Below are positions 26,698 through 35,626 of a DNA stretch of 64,000 nt, one piece after another; position 1 is the stretch's first letter, and each line of letters starts with the position of its first letter. The position numbers and the translations under genes were made by a program. Below the pieces are notes generated by a model. The model searched no databases and was not told where the DNA came from. It saw only the letters and a program-made list of their open reading frames with translations. The DNA is from Pseudomonas koreensis (lineage in GTDB: Bacteria > Pseudomonadota > Gammaproteobacteria > Pseudomonadales > Pseudomonadaceae). Location: contig NZ_JAAQYM010000005.1 of the NCBI RefSeq assembly GCF_012986595.1, forward strand, positions 310,001-374,000. The letters are read 5' to 3'.

Positions 26698-27423
26698 TCA
26701 AAGAACACCTTCAAGCGGCTTGCGGGCAACGACGTTCACCAACGTTTCCTCGCGCTCGCCAAACGGCTTCGGCTTGCGCAACCCGAACCGCTCGAGCAAG
26801 CCGAAATCCTTCGACCGGCTCCACCACAGATACGGGTACGAGACATTGCGCTCACCAAACTCGAAACCCTGCTCGCGAATCATCTGCAGGTACTGCGCCG
26901 CGCTCTTTTGCACATGCATTGGATGGCGGAACAGCCAGCGGATCACCCAGGTATCAATGTAAGCCTCGGTGGACTCGGCGAACAGCAGATAACCGCCCGG
27001 CTTGAGCACGCGGTAGAACTCGGCGAGGGCCTTTTCCTGTTCGACCAGGTGATGGAAGGTCTGGTGGCAGAACAGCAGGTCGACACTGGCATCCGCCACA
27101 TTGAGTGTTGCGCAGTCGCTGCCGATCAACTCGACGTCGAAACCCTGGCGCGCCGCTTCTTCGCCGCTCAATGCAAGGCTGTGCGGATCGGCGTCGACGC
27201 CAATCAGGCGCAGGGGGGAGAAGGTTTGACGCAAATGGCGGAACGACTTGCCCTGCCCACAACCGGCATCCAGTAGCACCGGATTGGCCGGCAGCGACTC
27301 GCTGAACAGCCCGCGCAGGTCGTTGATCGCCACGCGCAACACATGGTGCTGCCAGGTGTGGCTGCGCAGGAACCAGAAACCGAAGCGGGTTTCCTCGACG
27401 TAGCTGTCGCTCAAGTAATTCAT
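26698..27423 (-). CDS. SAM-dependent methyltransferase, class I
   Basis: 241-aa cytoplasmic methyltransferase. Motif I is LLDAGCGQGKSFRHL near residue 50, the acidic motif II end is LIGVDADP, and the post-motif region is VLKPGGYLLFAE (about 140-151). Substrate unknown; in an aryl polyene operon the likely targets are a phenolic hydroxyl or a ring carbon of the aryl head, but this is inference. The C-terminal 90 residues are aromatic-rich with no other domain recognised. ATGA overlap with the flavoprotein gene upstream. Confidence 0.85.
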   Translation of the reverse strand: MNYLSDSYVEETRFGFWFLRSHTWQHHVLRVAINDLRGLFSESLPANPVLLDAGCGQGKSFRHLRQTFSPLRLIGVDADPHSLALSGEEAARQGFDVELIGSDCATLNVADASVDLLFCHQTFHHLVEQEKALAEFYRVLKPGGYLLFAESTEAYIDTWVIRWLFRHPMHVQKSAAQYLQMIREQGFEFGERNVSYPYLWWSRSKDFGLLERFGLRKPKPFGEREETLVNVVARKPLEGVL

Positions 27424-28667
27424 GGGGCGTCCTTTGCACAGAGTTCGGAAATCATCTTCAACCGGCGGCGCGCTTCGCTGACGAACGGGTTGTGTTCATC
27501 CCAGGCGTAACCGGCGAGGATCGAGCAGATCATCCGGCGGATGTCCGCCTGGCTGTCTTGATAAAAAATCACGTCCTGGAAGGTGCCGGCGTACCAGCCC
27601 TCGACGTAGCAGCGGAAGGTATCGACCCCGCGCTTGAGCGGTTCGGCGAATTCGTGCTGCCAGTCGACCGTTTCGCCCTGTAACTGCCGGTGCAGGACGG
27701 CGGCGGCCATGCTCGCCGAACGCATGGCAATGGTCACGCCGGAAGAGAACACCGGGTCGAGAAATTCCGCTGCGTTGCCGAGCAGGGCGAAGCCCGGGCC
27801 GTGCAGGGTTTTCACATTGGCCGCGTAACCACCGAGGGTCCGCGCCGGAGTGTCCCACACCGCGTTGTGCAGCACGCCGGCGAGGCTTGGGGTTTCGGCG
27901 ATGAAGCCGCGCAGGCAAGCGTCCAGATCGGCATCGCGACCGCTGAAGTGCTCGGCGGCGGCGACCACACCCACCGAGCAGCGACCGTTGCTGAACGGGA
28001 TCGTCCAGAACCAGATGTCGCGGTGCTCGGGATGGGTGGTGACGAGGATCTTCTCGCGGTCGAAGGCCGGGTTGTCGATGTGATCTTCGACGTGGGTGAA
28101 CACGGCCTGACGCACCGGGAAATTCGACGGCGCTTCGAGATCGAGCAAGCGCGACAGCACGCGACCGTAACCGCTGGCGTCGAGCACGAAATCCGCTTCG
28201 ACGCGGTACTCGCTGCCGTCTTCGCGCCGCACGTCGAGCTGCGGTCTGGCCCGGTCGAAATCGACGCTGACGATGGCATCGCCGTAGCGAATTTCGGCAC
28301 CCTGCAATTCAGCCTGATCGGCCAGCAGCTTGTCGAAATCGGCGCGCTGCACCTGGAACGTGGTCGGCTTGCCGCCGGTGAAGGTGTCGCCGAAATCGAA
28401 GGCGCTGTAGCGCTCGCCCCAGGCGAACGCGGCACCGGTCTTGCGCTGGAACCCGGCGGCGTTGACGGCGTCGAGCATGCCGGCTTCTTCGACGAAATCC
28501 AGGCAATGACACAGCAGGCTCTCGCCGATGGAAAAGCGTGGGAAATGCTGGCGCTCGATCACCAGCACATCGTGGCCCTTGCGCTTGAGCAGTGCGGCGG
28601 CGATGGCGCCGGACGGGCCGGCACCAATGATCACTACCTGACGACGTTGCATTTCAACGGTTGGCAC
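27420..28667 (-). CDS. FAD-dependent oxidoreductase of the flavin halogenase type
   Basis: 415-aa flavoprotein. FAD-binding GAGPSG is at 15-20. GFQRKTGAAFAWG (72-84) places Lys76 where flavin halogenases have their catalytic lysine, and WFWTIP at 219-224 matches the WxWxIP signature of FADH2-dependent halogenases. LLGNAAEFLDPVFSSGVTIAM is the second FAD contact. It could halogenate the aryl head group, as in brominated xanthomonadins, or be a dehydrogenase that kept the fold. Start GTG 28667 (GGGAG 5 nt upstream) is preferred to ATG 28652. It overlaps its neighbours. Confidence 0.8.
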   Translation of the reverse strand: MPTVEMQRRQVVIIGAGPSGAIAAALLKRKGHDVLVIERQHFPRFSIGESLLCHCLDFVEEAGMLDAVNAAGFQRKTGAAFAWGERYSAFDFGDTFTGGKPTTFQVQRADFDKLLADQAELQGAEIRYGDAIVSVDFDRARPQLDVRREDGSEYRVEADFVLDASGYGRVLSRLLDLEAPSNFPVRQAVFTHVEDHIDNPAFDREKILVTTHPEHRDIWFWTIPFSNGRCSVGVVAAAEHFSGRDADLDACLRGFIAETPSLAGVLHNAVWDTPARTLGGYAANVKTLHGPGFALLGNAAEFLDPVFSSGVTIAMRSASMAAAVLHRQLQGETVDWQHEFAEPLKRGVDTFRCYVEGWYAGTFQDVIFYQDSQADIRRMICSILAGYAWDEHNPFVSEARRRLKMISELCAKDAP

Positions 28668-29817
28668 GTGAACTCCCGGGCGCGGTGGCGGTGTGTTTCA
28701 GGGGCGCGCGATGCAGGCCGATCAGGGCTGGCAACAGCGTCGCGATCAGGCCCATCAGCATCAACGCGAAGTACAGCGCCGGGCTGATGAGCTGTTGTTG
28801 CAACAACAAATTGAGAAAGACGATTTCGCTCAGGCCACGGATGTTCAGCAGCACGCTTTCGCGCCAGCGGCTGGCGCCTTCGAACGACGCGCCGGCCCAG
28901 CCCAGGCCGAGCCAGTTGCCGAGCAGTTTACTGGCAATCGGCAACAGCAGCAGCGCCGCCCATTGCAGCGCACCGAGGCTGGCGAGGGCGCTGTGCACGT
29001 CGATCTGCACGATGCCGAAGGTGAGGATCAGCGGGATCGCAATCCACGTCTGCAAGCGGCTCATCCAGCGCGCCGGCAACGGCAAAACCAGCGGTATTTT
29101 CAACGCGGCCATGCACAGCAGATAACCGATGCCGAAAATCAGCGCGTTGAGTTTGTAGTGCTCGGCCAGCACCAGCAGCGCAAAGAAACCGAGGCTGTAG
29201 GTCAGCGGTCGACGCACGCGCAACAGATACAGCAGCACCGGAACGCAGGCCAGGCCCAGCGGCAGCAACAGACTGCTCAGGTGCAGACTGCCCTGAGCGA
29301 GACCGAACAGCGTCCAGCAGGTCAGGTCGATGAGGATTGCGGTCTGCACCAGACGCCGGGTGGCGGCGGGCGGGTAATCGATGTGGCGCAGATACAGGTA
29401 CAGCACCGGGATCGCGGTGATCGAGAACACCAGCCCGATCGCCAGCGAGTTCAGCCATGGTTGCGCCGGCAACAGCCAGGCGGCGGCCGCCAGACCGCAG
29501 GCGAACGGTACGGCAAAACTCGGCACGGCGACTTTCACGCTCTGGCGGTCCAGGCGCAGGTCGATCACATCGCTGAGGATGTGCCCGAGCAGCAGCGCGA
29601 AACTCAGGCTGTAGAGGTCTTTCAGCCACCCCGGCGCGATCAGTTCGGCACCGCTGAGTTGCCAGCCCGGTTCGATCCAGACATACATCAGCAGCGGCAA
29701 ACCGAAGCTGGCCAGCAGCAACTGGCTGACGATCGGGATCAGGCCGAAATGCCGGCCGACACGGGTCGCCACGGCGAACAACGCCAGCGCCATCAGCCAG
29801 AAACCGATGACCATCAT
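28654..29817 (-). CDS. Polytopic membrane protein resembling CPA2/Kef cation:proton antiporters
   Basis: 387-aa inner-membrane protein with about 11-12 hydrophobic segments. Stretches such as VVSQLLLASFGLPLL-like (GLIPIVSQLLLASFGLPLLM), FSITAIPVLYLYLRH and NIRGLSEIVFLNLLL resemble the two inverted halves of the Kef/CPA2 membrane domain; no C-terminal RCK/TrkA_N domain is present. Its place in an aryl polyene operon is not explained by known pathway steps. It overlaps the MMPL stop (ATGATGA) and the flavoprotein start. The function is unknown; transport of an ion or proton coupling to export are possibilities only. Confidence 0.65.
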   Translation of the reverse strand: MMVIGFWLMALALFAVATRVGRHFGLIPIVSQLLLASFGLPLLMYVWIEPGWQLSGAELIAPGWLKDLYSLSFALLLGHILSDVIDLRLDRQSVKVAVPSFAVPFACGLAAAAWLLPAQPWLNSLAIGLVFSITAIPVLYLYLRHIDYPPAATRRLVQTAILIDLTCWTLFGLAQGSLHLSSLLLPLGLACVPVLLYLLRVRRPLTYSLGFFALLVLAEHYKLNALIFGIGYLLCMAALKIPLVLPLPARWMSRLQTWIAIPLILTFGIVQIDVHSALASLGALQWAALLLLPIASKLLGNWLGLGWAGASFEGASRWRESVLLNIRGLSEIVFLNLLLQQQLISPALYFALMLMGLIATLLPALIGLHRAPLKHTATAPGSSRANR

Positions 29818-32153
29818 GCTGCCGGCTCCACGTCGCTGGCGCTGTGGGCGTGACGTCCGGCCCACGGCGCCAGAATGAAACTGAAGGCCAGCCCGAGGCT
29901 TACCGCCAGGCCGAAATTACTCACCGCCGGCGTGCTCGACACCGCCAGCAAACCGAACGACAGCCAGGTCGTCAGCGCCGCCAGCAAGGTGCCGAGCAGA
30001 CTGACCGCCGCACCGCCGACCTGCTCCCGCATGAGAATCGCGTAATCGACGCTGATCGCCGTCACCAGTAGCAGGCCGAACAGGCTGAACAGGGTCAGCG
30101 GTTGACCGAGCCAACCGAGGCTGGCGAGGCTGCACAGCGCCGCCAGCAACGGCAGGGCGACGATGCGCAATGCGCCGCCGAAGCCGAACGGCACGATCAG
30201 TACCAGCACGATCAGCACGCAGGAGGCGAGTTTCAATTCGGCGGCGCTGATCTGAGTGGCCGCGAACACGTTGTTCAACTCGCCGAGACGATCGACCAGC
30301 GTCACCCCCGGCAAGTCCAGTGCCTGCACCCGCAGCAGTGATGGATTGTTCAGGCCTTGCAGGCTGGTCATCGCCGCCACGCCGTCAGCGGTCGGGCCGA
30401 GCCACAGCGTGCGGTACGGCTCGCCCAAAGGCCCCGCCAGCGCGGCGTCGATGTCCTCGGCGGGCAGGTTCTGCAATTGTTGCAGTTCGCTTTGCAGCGC
30501 CGCGAGTGGCACGCCGAGGTCGAGCAACGGCTGCCAGAACTGTGGCAGTTTGCTCAGCGCCGCGCGCACCTGCTGTTGCTGGCTCGGCGGGCTGAGCAGT
30601 TGATCGAGGGCCAGATAGCCTTGCAGTTTGTCGAGGTTGACCAGTTGCTGCAGGCGTTCGCTCAACGCGGCCTGTCGCTCCAGCAGCTCCTGCTGATTGG
30701 CGGCGCGCACGAGGAAGAACTGGCTGGTCGGCTGATAGCCGGTGATGCGCGCGATGGTCTGCGCTTCATCGGTCAGCCGTTGTGGCGCACCGACCCACTG
30801 GCGGATGTCGTTCTTGCTTTGCAGCTGCACCAGACCGCCGGCGCAGAAGGCGATCACCAGCGCCAGCAGCACCGGGGTGCGCACATGTTCGAGCAGTCTT
30901 TCGCGCAGTTGCACCAGGCGTTCGGCCAGGCGCAGCGGCCATTGCGCCGGGCGCAGCTCAACGTTTTGCAGCAGGGCCGGCAGCAGGCACACCGCCGACA
31001 GGTAGGCACCGAGCAATCCGGCGGCAGAGAACACCGCGATTTGTGTCAGCGCCGGAAAGGGCGTCCAGGCCAGGGCCAGATAACCGATGGCGCTGGTGAT
31101 CAGGCTCAAGGTCAGCCCGGAGAGCGTCAGGCGCAATGCCGGCCAGCTGCGCCACGGCTTGAGGCTCCAGCTCTTCGACAGATAGTGCAGCGGGTAATCC
31201 ACCGCCACCCCGATCAGGCTGGAGCCGAGCACCAGGGTCATCACATGCATGTGGCCGAACAGCGCCACGCAGGCCACCGCGCCAAACAGCATGCCCACCA
31301 GCACCGGCACAAACGCCAGCAACACCCGCCAGCGGCGAAACGCCAACAGCAGCAACAGCAGAATGCCGACCGTCGCGCCGCCGCCGACCCAAGTCATCTC
31401 GCGGGTCGCTTGCTGCTGGCCGTTGGCGGCGTAGAGCAGGCCGCTGGCGGCCAACAGTTGCACGTCGGCTTTCGCCGCTTGCTCGCGACTGTGCTGGAGC
31501 AGGTCCGCGACTTTCAGCGGCAGGTTCATGTCGAAGGCATTGCCGGTGGTGCGCGCACGCAGCAGCACCCAACTCTTGCCGTCGGCATCGGCGACCAGGG
31601 CGCCGCTGCCAATGTCCAGTTGCACCGCGCCGTGCTTCGGCTGGCTGTTCTGGATACGTCCGGTGAGGCCCAGCCAGTCGTCCTGGCTGGGTACCAGGCT
31701 GAAGCCGGTGAACGGGTCGAACAGCACCTGCACCCGTTGCTGAATGAACGCGTCGGGGTGTTCGGTCAGCAGTTGCCGGTCATCGGCCGAAAGCATCGCC
31801 AGCCGCCCTTGCAGCAGTTGCGTGCGCAGGGCCGGCAGATCCGCTTGCAGATTCCACTGGACTTTCTCGAACAGGCCGCTGGCTTGCCATTGCTCGCCCA
31901 GGGTCTGGGCCATGGCGACCGCGTGTTGGCGATCGGCATGGCCGACCAGCACCAGCATTTCCCGGTTGAGCGGTTCCTGCATGCGCTGTTCGGCGCGCAG
32001 TTCGAGGGCGTCAGGGGTGGTGCCGGGCACCAGTTCCATGAGGTTGGCCGACAGCGGCGCACCCTCGCGCCATTGCCACCCGGCCAGCGCGATGACTGCC
32101 AGCAGCAGGATCAGGAACAGCCACGGCAGCCTGCGTTCACTCGGCAAAGTCAT
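29814..32153 (-). CDS. MMPL/RND-type exporter of the aryl polyene cluster
   Basis: 779-aa inner-membrane transporter with two repeats of one helix, a large periplasmic loop and five helices. The TM4 acidic motif appears as GVAVDYPLHYLSKSW in the first half and AISVDYAILMREQ in the second, as in MMPL family members. Predicted to move the lipid-linked aryl polyene out of the inner membrane, probably handing it to the LolA-like protein next door. It overlaps the lolA-like gene by 17 nt, so translation is coupled. MMPL-type exporters are standard members of aryl polyene clusters. Confidence 0.9.
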   Translation of the reverse strand: MTLPSERRLPWLFLILLLAVIALAGWQWREGAPLSANLMELVPGTTPDALELRAEQRMQEPLNREMLVLVGHADRQHAVAMAQTLGEQWQASGLFEKVQWNLQADLPALRTQLLQGRLAMLSADDRQLLTEHPDAFIQQRVQVLFDPFTGFSLVPSQDDWLGLTGRIQNSQPKHGAVQLDIGSGALVADADGKSWVLLRARTTGNAFDMNLPLKVADLLQHSREQAAKADVQLLAASGLLYAANGQQQATREMTWVGGGATVGILLLLLLAFRRWRVLLAFVPVLVGMLFGAVACVALFGHMHVMTLVLGSSLIGVAVDYPLHYLSKSWSLKPWRSWPALRLTLSGLTLSLITSAIGYLALAWTPFPALTQIAVFSAAGLLGAYLSAVCLLPALLQNVELRPAQWPLRLAERLVQLRERLLEHVRTPVLLALVIAFCAGGLVQLQSKNDIRQWVGAPQRLTDEAQTIARITGYQPTSQFFLVRAANQQELLERQAALSERLQQLVNLDKLQGYLALDQLLSPPSQQQQVRAALSKLPQFWQPLLDLGVPLAALQSELQQLQNLPAEDIDAALAGPLGEPYRTLWLGPTADGVAAMTSLQGLNNPSLLRVQALDLPGVTLVDRLGELNNVFAATQISAAELKLASCVLIVLVLIVPFGFGGALRIVALPLLAALCSLASLGWLGQPLTLFSLFGLLLVTAISVDYAILMREQVGGAAVSLLGTLLAALTTWLSFGLLAVSSTPAVSNFGLAVSLGLAFSFILAPWAGRHAHSASDVEPAA

Positions 32154-32739
32154 GTTGCTCCGTGTCGCTCAACGGCTGGCCTGCAGTGCTGTCCTGCATG
32201 CGCAGCACGGTGCTGTCGCCCTGGGTTTCCAGCAGTTCGATGGTCTGCACCAGCTCACCGCCGTCGATGTTGATCCGGTTGAACACTTGCTTGAGCAGCA
32301 GCGAGCGCGGCGTCAGGGTGAGTTTCCATTGCTGTGCGTCGCCGCTCAGGGCCAGTTCGAAATCCCGTTGCAGGCCGCTGCTGTCGCCTTGCAGCACGGC
32401 AAGGAACAAGCGGTTCTGCTCGGCCCCGGCGCTCTTGTTCGGCAGCAGCTGCCAGCCATTGCCGTCGCGTCGCGCGATGCCGTTGGCGGTGATGCGGTAA
32501 TCCTGCTGCAGCGGGGTCTTGAGTAGCCAGAGCAGGCCGTGGTTTTTCGCCAGGACGAAGCTGCCTTTGCTGATCAGCGGCTGCGGCAGGGCGCGCAGGT
32601 GTTTTTCCTGGATGAACTGGCCGTGGATCACCTCTGGTTTCGCCAGTTGTGCGCTGAGCTGTTGCAGGTCGAAGGCGTTGGCCAGGCTTGATACCGCGAG
32701 CAGCGCCAGCGCGCCAAGGCATTTGCAGAACAGGTTCAT
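32137..32739 (-). CDS. LolA-like outer-membrane lipoprotein carrier protein
   Basis: 200-aa periplasmic protein with signal peptide MNLFCKCLGALALLAVSSLANA and a LolA/LolB-like half-barrel: the pattern HGQFIQEKHLRALPQPLISKGSF (residues about 39-61) and LLWLLKTPLQQDYRI is typical of the LolA-like proteins of aryl polyene clusters. It would carry the hydrophobic product across the periplasm. It is not the housekeeping LolA, which is encoded elsewhere in pseudomonads. ATGA overlap with the thioesterase gene. Confidence 0.87.
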   Translation of the reverse strand: MNLFCKCLGALALLAVSSLANAFDLQQLSAQLAKPEVIHGQFIQEKHLRALPQPLISKGSFVLAKNHGLLWLLKTPLQQDYRITANGIARRDGNGWQLLPNKSAGAEQNRLFLAVLQGDSSGLQRDFELALSGDAQQWKLTLTPRSLLLKQVFNRINIDGGELVQTIELLETQGDSTVLRMQDSTAGQPLSDTEQHDFAE

Positions 32740-33161
32740 CGCAGGATCCTTTGCACCGCATCGGTGAACACTTTAGGGGAGGCCAGTTGCATCTCGCGGC
32801 TGCTGATCTCGACCGCCACCTGCACCGAGCTGGCGCGGGTCAGGCGTTCACCGCTCTGCAGGTCGGTGATCAGGTAATTGATCTTCAACCGGTTCTCCCA
32901 CTCCACCAGGCTGGCGCGCACGTTCAGGCGCTGGCCGAACACCGCGCCACGCACGTAACGCAGTTGCAGGTCGATGATCGGCCACGCGTAGCCGGACTCG
33001 GCCATCTGCGTGTAGTTGTGGCCGATCTGGTCGAGCAGCGCACAACGCGCGACTTCCAGGTATTTGACGTAATGCCCGTGCCAGACCACATGCATGGTGT
33101 CGACGTCGAAGAACGGCACGAGGATTTCCGTGTCGGCGTGCAGGACTCCAGCGCTACGCAT
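32736..33161 (-). CDS. Acyl-CoA/acyl-ACP thioesterase, 4HBT hotdog family
   Basis: 141-aa hotdog protein. FFDVDTMHVVWHGHYVKYLEVARCALLD (about 16-43) is the 4-hydroxybenzoyl-CoA thioesterase-type active-site region with the conserved Asp. It may release aryl polyene chains, edit wrongly loaded ACPs or act on the starter. The start is ATG 33161 (MRSAGVLHADTEI); a longer frame upstream belongs to the ammonia lyase shadow. It overlaps the ammonia lyase gene by 8 nt. Confidence 0.85.
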   Translation of the reverse strand: MRSAGVLHADTEILVPFFDVDTMHVVWHGHYVKYLEVARCALLDQIGHNYTQMAESGYAWPIIDLQLRYVRGAVFGQRLNVRASLVEWENRLKINYLITDLQSGERLTRASSVQVAVEISSREMQLASPKVFTDAVQRILR

Positions 33162-34698
33162 GCAGCCTCCAGTGTTGTTCGGCGATGCGTTGCAGGCACA
33201 GGCGCAGTTCGCCTTCCAGTGCGCGGTCTTCGATGACCGGCGGGAAGTCTTTGCCCAGTTCTTCGTGCATGGCGGCCAGGACTGGCGGCAGCGGCCGTGC
33301 ATCCTGATCGCGCGCGCGCAGCCACACGCCTTGATTGGCAGCGAGCAGCGTGGCGGCGGCGACCTGTTCGGTCAGTTCGAGCACGCGGATCGCATCGCGG
33401 GCGGCGATGGTGCCCATGCTTACCTTGTCCTGGTTGTGGCACTCGGTGGAGCGCGAGAACACGCTGGCCGGCATGGTGTTTTTCAGGGCTTCGGCGGTCC
33501 AGGCGCTGGTGCCGATCTGCACAGCCTTGAAACCGTGGTTGATCATGGCGCGATCCGCCGGGGCGCCGGACAGGTTACTCGGCAACCCGTGGTTGTAGCG
33601 CTCGTCGACCAGCAGCGCGAGCTGCCGGTCGAGCAGGTCAGCGACGTTGGCCACGAGGTTTTTCAGGCTGTCCATGGCGAACGCGATGTGCCCGCCGTAG
33701 AAGTGCCCGCCGTGCAGCACGCGTTCGGCTTCGGCGTCGATGATCGGGTTGTCGTTGGCGCTGTTGAGTTCAATTTCGATGAACGAACGCAGCCAGTTCA
33801 GGCTGTCGGCCAGCACGCCGAGCACATGCGGGGCGCAACGCAGCGAATAGCGGTCCTGCAGGCGATGCAGCGGCGCGGTCGGGGCGTTGATCGCCAGATC
33901 CTTGCGCAGCCACGCGGCAACCTGCATCTGCCCCGGGTGCGGTTTGGCGGCGAGCAGGCGTTCGTCGAAGTGTTCCGGATTGCCTTGCAGCGCGACCACG
34001 TTGAGCGCGGTGATGCGGGTGGCCAGTTGCAGCAGGTAGTCGGCGCGGGCGTAGGCGAGGCAGGCCAGACCGGTCATCACCGCGGTGCCGTTCATCAAGG
34101 CCAGCGCTTCTTTCGGGCGCAACACCAGGGGCGTCCAGCCGAGTTCGCGATGCACGTCGGCTGCGGGCCGGCGTTCGCCACGGAACATCACTTCACGTTC
34201 GCCGGACAGGGTTGCGGCGACGTAGGACAGCGGCGTCAGATCGCCACTGGCGCCCACCGAGCCTTCTTCGGGAATCAGCGGCAGGATGTCGTGTTCGAGA
34301 AACGCCTGCAGGCGCTCCAGCAGTTCAATGCGTACCCCGGACACGCCGTGGCACAGCGACTGCAACCGTGCGGCCAGCACGGCGCGAGTGGCTTGGGCGT
34401 CGAGCAGTTTGCCCAGTCCGCAACCGTGAAAGGTGTACAGATGACGCGGCAGCGCCTCGACGTGATGCAGCGGCACCGCGACCACGCAGGAGTCGCCATA
34501 CCCGGTGGTCACGCCATAGATCACGCCTTCCTTGTCCAGCAGCGAGTCGAGAAACCGCGCGCCTTTGGCGATGCGCTCACGGTAATCGGCGTCGCTCTGC
34601 AACTGCACGGGCGCCTGACGGTTGGCCAGGGCCAGCACGTCTTCGATGCGCAAAGGGCGTTCGCCGAAGGTTACCGGCTCATGGGTTGGCGTCGTCAT
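33154..34698 (-). CDS. Aromatic amino acid / histidine ammonia lyase family (MIO enzyme)
   Basis: 514-aa lyase that removes ammonia from an aromatic amino acid. The cofactor triad Ala-Ser-Gly is at 150-152 (GSVGASGDLTPLS), and the catalytic Tyr is Tyr61 in YGVTTGYG. The substrate-selecting pair reads Phe90-His91 (LYTFHGCGLG), whereas typical PAL has Phe-Leu, Rhodobacter TAL His-Leu and histidase Ser-His. Flexirubin and xanthomonadin-type clusters use such enzymes to make a cinnamate-type starter; substrate here is undecided between Phe and Tyr. No hut genes are nearby, so histidine degradation is unlikely. Overlaps the acyltransferase gene by 20 nt. Confidence 0.87.
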   Translation of the reverse strand: MTTPTHEPVTFGERPLRIEDVLALANRQAPVQLQSDADYRERIAKGARFLDSLLDKEGVIYGVTTGYGDSCVVAVPLHHVEALPRHLYTFHGCGLGKLLDAQATRAVLAARLQSLCHGVSGVRIELLERLQAFLEHDILPLIPEEGSVGASGDLTPLSYVAATLSGEREVMFRGERRPAADVHRELGWTPLVLRPKEALALMNGTAVMTGLACLAYARADYLLQLATRITALNVVALQGNPEHFDERLLAAKPHPGQMQVAAWLRKDLAINAPTAPLHRLQDRYSLRCAPHVLGVLADSLNWLRSFIEIELNSANDNPIIDAEAERVLHGGHFYGGHIAFAMDSLKNLVANVADLLDRQLALLVDERYNHGLPSNLSGAPADRAMINHGFKAVQIGTSAWTAEALKNTMPASVFSRSTECHNQDKVSMGTIAARDAIRVLELTEQVAAATLLAANQGVWLRARDQDARPLPPVLAAMHEELGKDFPPVIEDRALEGELRLCLQRIAEQHWRLHA

Positions 34699-35626
34699 CG
34701 GTCTTCCAGAAAGGGTAAAAGTTGAACCATTGGTGCGGGGCTTCGAGGCAATAGTGACTCAGGCGCTGCGCATAACGGGTGGCCCACTGATGAATGACCT
34801 GCTCGCGCTCACGGCGTGTCCACGTCACGGCGTCGGCGAACGGTTCGAGGGTCAGGCGATAGTGGCCGTCCGGTTGTTTCAGGCACATCAGCAGATTGAC
34901 CGGGCATTTGAGCAAGCCGGCCAGCAGCCACGGGCCTTGCGGAAACGCTGCCGGGTGGCCGAGAAAGTCGACGGTGACGCTGCGCCCGCCATGCAGTGGC
35001 ACGCGGTCGCCGGCAATCGCCAGCCATTCGCCGCGCTCCAGGCGTTCGTGCAGTTGCAGCATGATCACCGGGTCCAGTTCGCTGACCTGAATCAGGCGCA
35101 GATTGGTCGCCCCGGCCTCGCCCAGCAAGCGGTTGAACTGCTCGGCGTGTTTGGTGTGCACCAGCACGTTCATGGTGACCTTTTCGCCGATCTCGGCCAG
35201 TGCCCGGCAGACTTCGAGGTTGCCCAGGTGCGCGCCGACCAACAGTTGCCCGCGACTGCCGCGCAACTGATTGCGCAGCAGTGCCGGGTCGATGATTTCG
35301 ATCTGCTCGATGCGGATCTTGCCGTTCCACACATCAAGCTTGTCGAGCAGCGAATCGGCGAACGCCATGAACTGGCGGAACACGCGCCAGCCACTCGGAC
35401 GCAATTCGGCGCGGTTGCTCCAGTCAGCCAGCCGCTGCTGGTATTGCCAGGTGCTGTGGCGAGCGGTGCGGCCGAACAGGAAGAAGTACAGGACGATGCC
35501 GTACAGCAACGGACTGAGCAGGCGCCGACCAAAAATTTTGGCCGCCAACGCCGTGAATTTCATCAGCAGGAAACTGCCGCGCTCCTCGCGGTCGGCCCAG
35601 TGCTTCTGGTCGCTCTCGACGCTCAT
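34679..35626 (-). CDS. LpxL/HtrB-like lipid acyltransferase
   Basis: 315-aa membrane-associated acyltransferase of the lipid A late-acyltransferase family. The catalytic HxxxxxE-type motif appears as GAHLGNLEVCRAL near residue 120-132, and a hydrophobic segment (about 33-53, LLSPLLYGIVLYFFLFG) anchors the N-terminus. IAGDRVPLHGGR is the usual downstream block. In aryl polyene clusters it probably acylates the lipid headgroup that holds the polyene. The start ATG 35626 gives an ATGA overlap with the glycosyltransferase gene; the open frame above it is not coding. Confidence 0.87.
   Translation of the reverse strand: MSVESDQKHWADREERGSFLLMKFTALAAKIFGRRLLSPLLYGIVLYFFLFGRTARHSTWQYQQRLADWSNRAELRPSGWRVFRQFMAFADSLLDKLDVWNGKIRIEQIEIIDPALLRNQLRGSRGQLLVGAHLGNLEVCRALAEIGEKVTMNVLVHTKHAEQFNRLLGEAGATNLRLIQVSELDPVIMLQLHERLERGEWLAIAGDRVPLHGGRSVTVDFLGHPAAFPQGPWLLAGLLKCPVNLLMCLKQPDGHYRLTLEPFADAVTWTRREREQVIHQWATRYAQRLSHYCLEAPHQWFNFYPFWKTDDDANP

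Noticed and set aside
26585..26701. N-terminal extension of the DUF3261 lipoprotein
   Set aside because: The added part is a translated REP element (ITCRSEPARDSG is a typical REP-derived peptide), and it would bury the signal peptide.
30357..32273. A 638-codon open frame antisense to the MMPL exporter gene
   Set aside because: Gln/Arg/His-rich low-complexity translation without domain; the minus-strand exporter has membrane segments and family motifs.
33154..34698. Histidine ammonia lyase HutH of histidine degradation
   Set aside because: No hutU, hutI or hutG nearby; the gene overlaps aryl polyene genes on both sides, and the selectivity pair is not the Ser-His of histidases.
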